Shown: positions 62,571 through 64,000 of the stretch, one piece after another
Position numbering within the stretch: the stretch's first letter is position 1
Layout of the letters: each line of letters opens with the position of its first letter
NCBI GenBank assembly: GCA_964404765.1
Contig: CAYOLL010000010.1
Coordinates: 1-64,000 of the forward strand
DNA: 64,000 bases
Source: CAYOLL01 sp964404765 [NCBI: uncultured Gemmatimonadota bacterium]
Lineage (GTDB): Bacteria; 4572-55
Direction: 5' to 3'
The notes under the pieces: generated by a model
The model's input: the letters and a program-made list of their open reading frames with translations, nothing else
Database searches by the model: none
What the model was told of the DNA's origin: nothing
Program-made: the position numbers and the translations under genes

Positions 62571-64000
62571 ATGACGCACAGCCACGATCTTGATCACATC
62601 CGTGACCGTCTGGTCAACATGACCTTGCTGACGTTTACGCTATTTATCCTGCCGACCTTGGCCGCCTCTTTGAGCCGAGCCAGGGACATCGGCTGGCAGC
62701 CGGTGCATTTGCTGCATATCTTGTTGACTTCCATGCTCATCTTGTGCTATTTCCTCCGCAACAAATTGCCGCTGCGCTGGAAAATTCACACCGTTCTGGC
62801 GGCGTTTTTTTTAGTCGGCGCAGGCGGGACCTATTCGTTAGGCTTGTCTGGGGCCCCCGTCGTTTTCGTCGTCTGCAGTGCGTTGGCGACTATTTATTCC
62901 GGCCGTCGGGCCGGCATATTATATCTTGTCGGCGGGCTTGTTTTTTGTATTTCCATTGGTCTTGGATATATGACCGGCGCGTTGACGCCAATGACAGACC
63001 TGAATCGCTACAACACCTTGCCCACAGCCTGGGTCACCCACCTTATGAGCATTGCCTTCTTTTCGACAATCCTGATCGCTTCCATTGGCCTATTCCATAC
63101 TTTTTTGCTGAATTCCGTCAATAATTTGCAGAAAATGGCCGCCGAGTTTAAGGAAAGCGAGGAGCGTTTCCGTCTGATTGCCGATTATGCTCTTGACTGG
63201 GAAGTCTATCGTGATAAAGATGGGAAAATAGTATATATCAACCCGGCTTTTGAGCGGATCACCGGCTATCCGGTGGCGGAATATTCGGATGAGTTGCTGT
63301 GGAAAATCATCCACCCGGACGATGTGGACGAGGCGATAAAAGCATTTCAGCAGACCGTGGCGGGCGAGGCTGTCACGGATTATGCGGTAAGAATCCTTCA
63401 TAAAAGCGGTCACATCCGGCACGTCAGCGCTTCGACCCAACCCGTTATTTTGCCCGACGGCTCCTACGCCGGTTACCGCGCCAATTTGCGAGATGTCAGC
63501 GAGCAAAAACAGGCGGCGGATTTGTTATGGGAAAGCAGCGAACTCTTAACCGCGTTGAATCATGCTCTGGCGCTTTATTTGGGCGCTGCCGATTTACGCT
63601 CGTCATTTGACGAACTCCTGCGCGTTTTATTGGAGGTTACCCACAGTGAGTTTGGCTTTATTGGGGAAGCGCTGCTTAAAGATGACAAGCCCTATCTCAA
63701 GACGTATGCGATTACCAACATTGCCTGGGACGATGCAACCCGCAAATTTTATGACGAGAATGCGCCGAAGGGCATGGAATTTTTGAACCTCAATACGCTG
63801 TTTGGCGCTGTCATGACCGGCGGACAACCGGTCATTGCCAACGATCCGGCCAACGACCCGCGACGCGGCGGCCTGCCCGCGGGTCATCCGGGCATGCGCG
63901 CTTTTTTGGGAGTGCCGCTTTATTATGCCGGTCAGATGGTCGGCATGATCGGGGTCGCCAATCGCCCGGGTGGTTACAACCAGGCTATTGTCGAAAAATT
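62571..64000 (+). CDS. Membrane PAS/GAF sensor protein (3' end outside window)
   Basis: The reading frame starting at ATG 62571 stays open to the window end (476 codons). It begins with about five membrane helices (about residues 17-180; LTFTLFILPTLAA first), then a PAS domain (about 200-315; ESEERFRLIADYALDW, IVYINPAFERITGYP, DGSYAGYRANLRDVSEQK) and the start of a GAF domain (about 325-476; LLRVLLEVTHSEFGFIGEAL, FLGVPLYYAGQMVGMIGVAN). The output domain, probably a histidine kinase or diguanylate cyclase, lies beyond the window. It follows the hybrid kinase by 35 bp. The start is the first in-frame ATG after the kinase stop but lacks a clear ribosome site. Confidence 0.8.
   Translation, partial: MTHSHDLDHIRDRLVNMTLLTFTLFILPTLAASLSRARDIGWQPVHLLHILLTSMLILCYFLRNKLPLRWKIHTVLAAFFLVGAGGTYSLGLSGAPVVFVVCSALATIYSGRRAGILYLVGGLVFCISIGLGYMTGALTPMTDLNRYNTLPTAWVTHLMSIAFFSTILIASIGLFHTFLLNSVNNLQKMAAEFKESEERFRLIADYALDWEVYRDKDGKIVYINPAFERITGYPVAEYSDELLWKIIHPDDVDEAIKAFQQTVAGEAVTDYAVRILHKSGHIRHVSASTQPVILPDGSYAGYRANLRDVSEQKQAADLLWESSELLTALNHALALYLGAADLRSSFDELLRVLLEVTHSEFGFIGEALLKDDKPYLKTYAITNIAWDDATRKFYDENAPKGMEFLNLNTLFGAVMTGGQPVIANDPANDPRRGGLPAGHPGMRAFLGVPLYYAGQMVGMIGVANRPGGYNQAIVEK

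Overview
This is bacterial DNA with closely packed genes, long spacers full of repeats, and ordinary Shine-Dalgarno sites. The most telling markers are a GWxTD-domain protein (1082-2416, minus strand) and two giant secreted proteins that end in a FlgD/Por-type C-terminal sorting tail (27439-35139 and 39957-46943). Together with a TonB-dependent receptor, a tricorn-type protease and a 7TMR-DISM kinase, they point to a Gram-negative member of the FCB superphylum, perhaps a KSB1-, Calditrichota- or Zixibacteria-like lineage. No rRNA or tRNA was recognised, so this placement is inference.

Layout. 1-3038: a geranylgeranyl-reductase-type flavoprotein cut short by what looks like the end of an IS21-like element, a ferredoxin, a GWxTD protein and a PilZ protein, all on the minus strand. 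3039-15377: metabolic and housekeeping genes (phosphoesterase, TonB receptor, FtsX-like permease, phosphohexomutase, nucleotidyltransferase, SpoIIE phosphatase, tricorn protease, esterase). 15378-21329: repeats, a decayed copy and an intact copy of a MNT/HEPN toxin-antitoxin pair, and a very large GH13-family protein. 21531-24682: a 7TMR-DISM histidine kinase and its response regulator. 24683-46943: a surface-protein region with two modules, each made of a tail-fibre-like S74-chaperone protein followed by a giant adhesin-like protein, plus the wreck of a third fibre gene split by dgkA. 47238-57864: a four-gene defence cassette (helicase/DUF3883, AAA-TOPRIM ATPase, DUF1156 methylase, DUF499 ATPase). 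57840-58268: a leftover sorting tail and two terminators. 58532-64000: two orphan periplasmic solute-binding proteins, a hybrid histidine kinase and the start of a PAS/GAF sensor protein.

The window is saturated with short palindromic, non-autonomous repeats of several families. One has 12-bp terminal inverted repeats and 15-bp target duplications, with an internal empty-site comparison. Several repeats lie in frame inside genes and are translated as linkers.

The main systems to follow up are the defence cassette and the way it abuts a ghost of a surface-protein gene, the duplicated fibre plus giant-protein modules, and the in-frame palindromic repeats.
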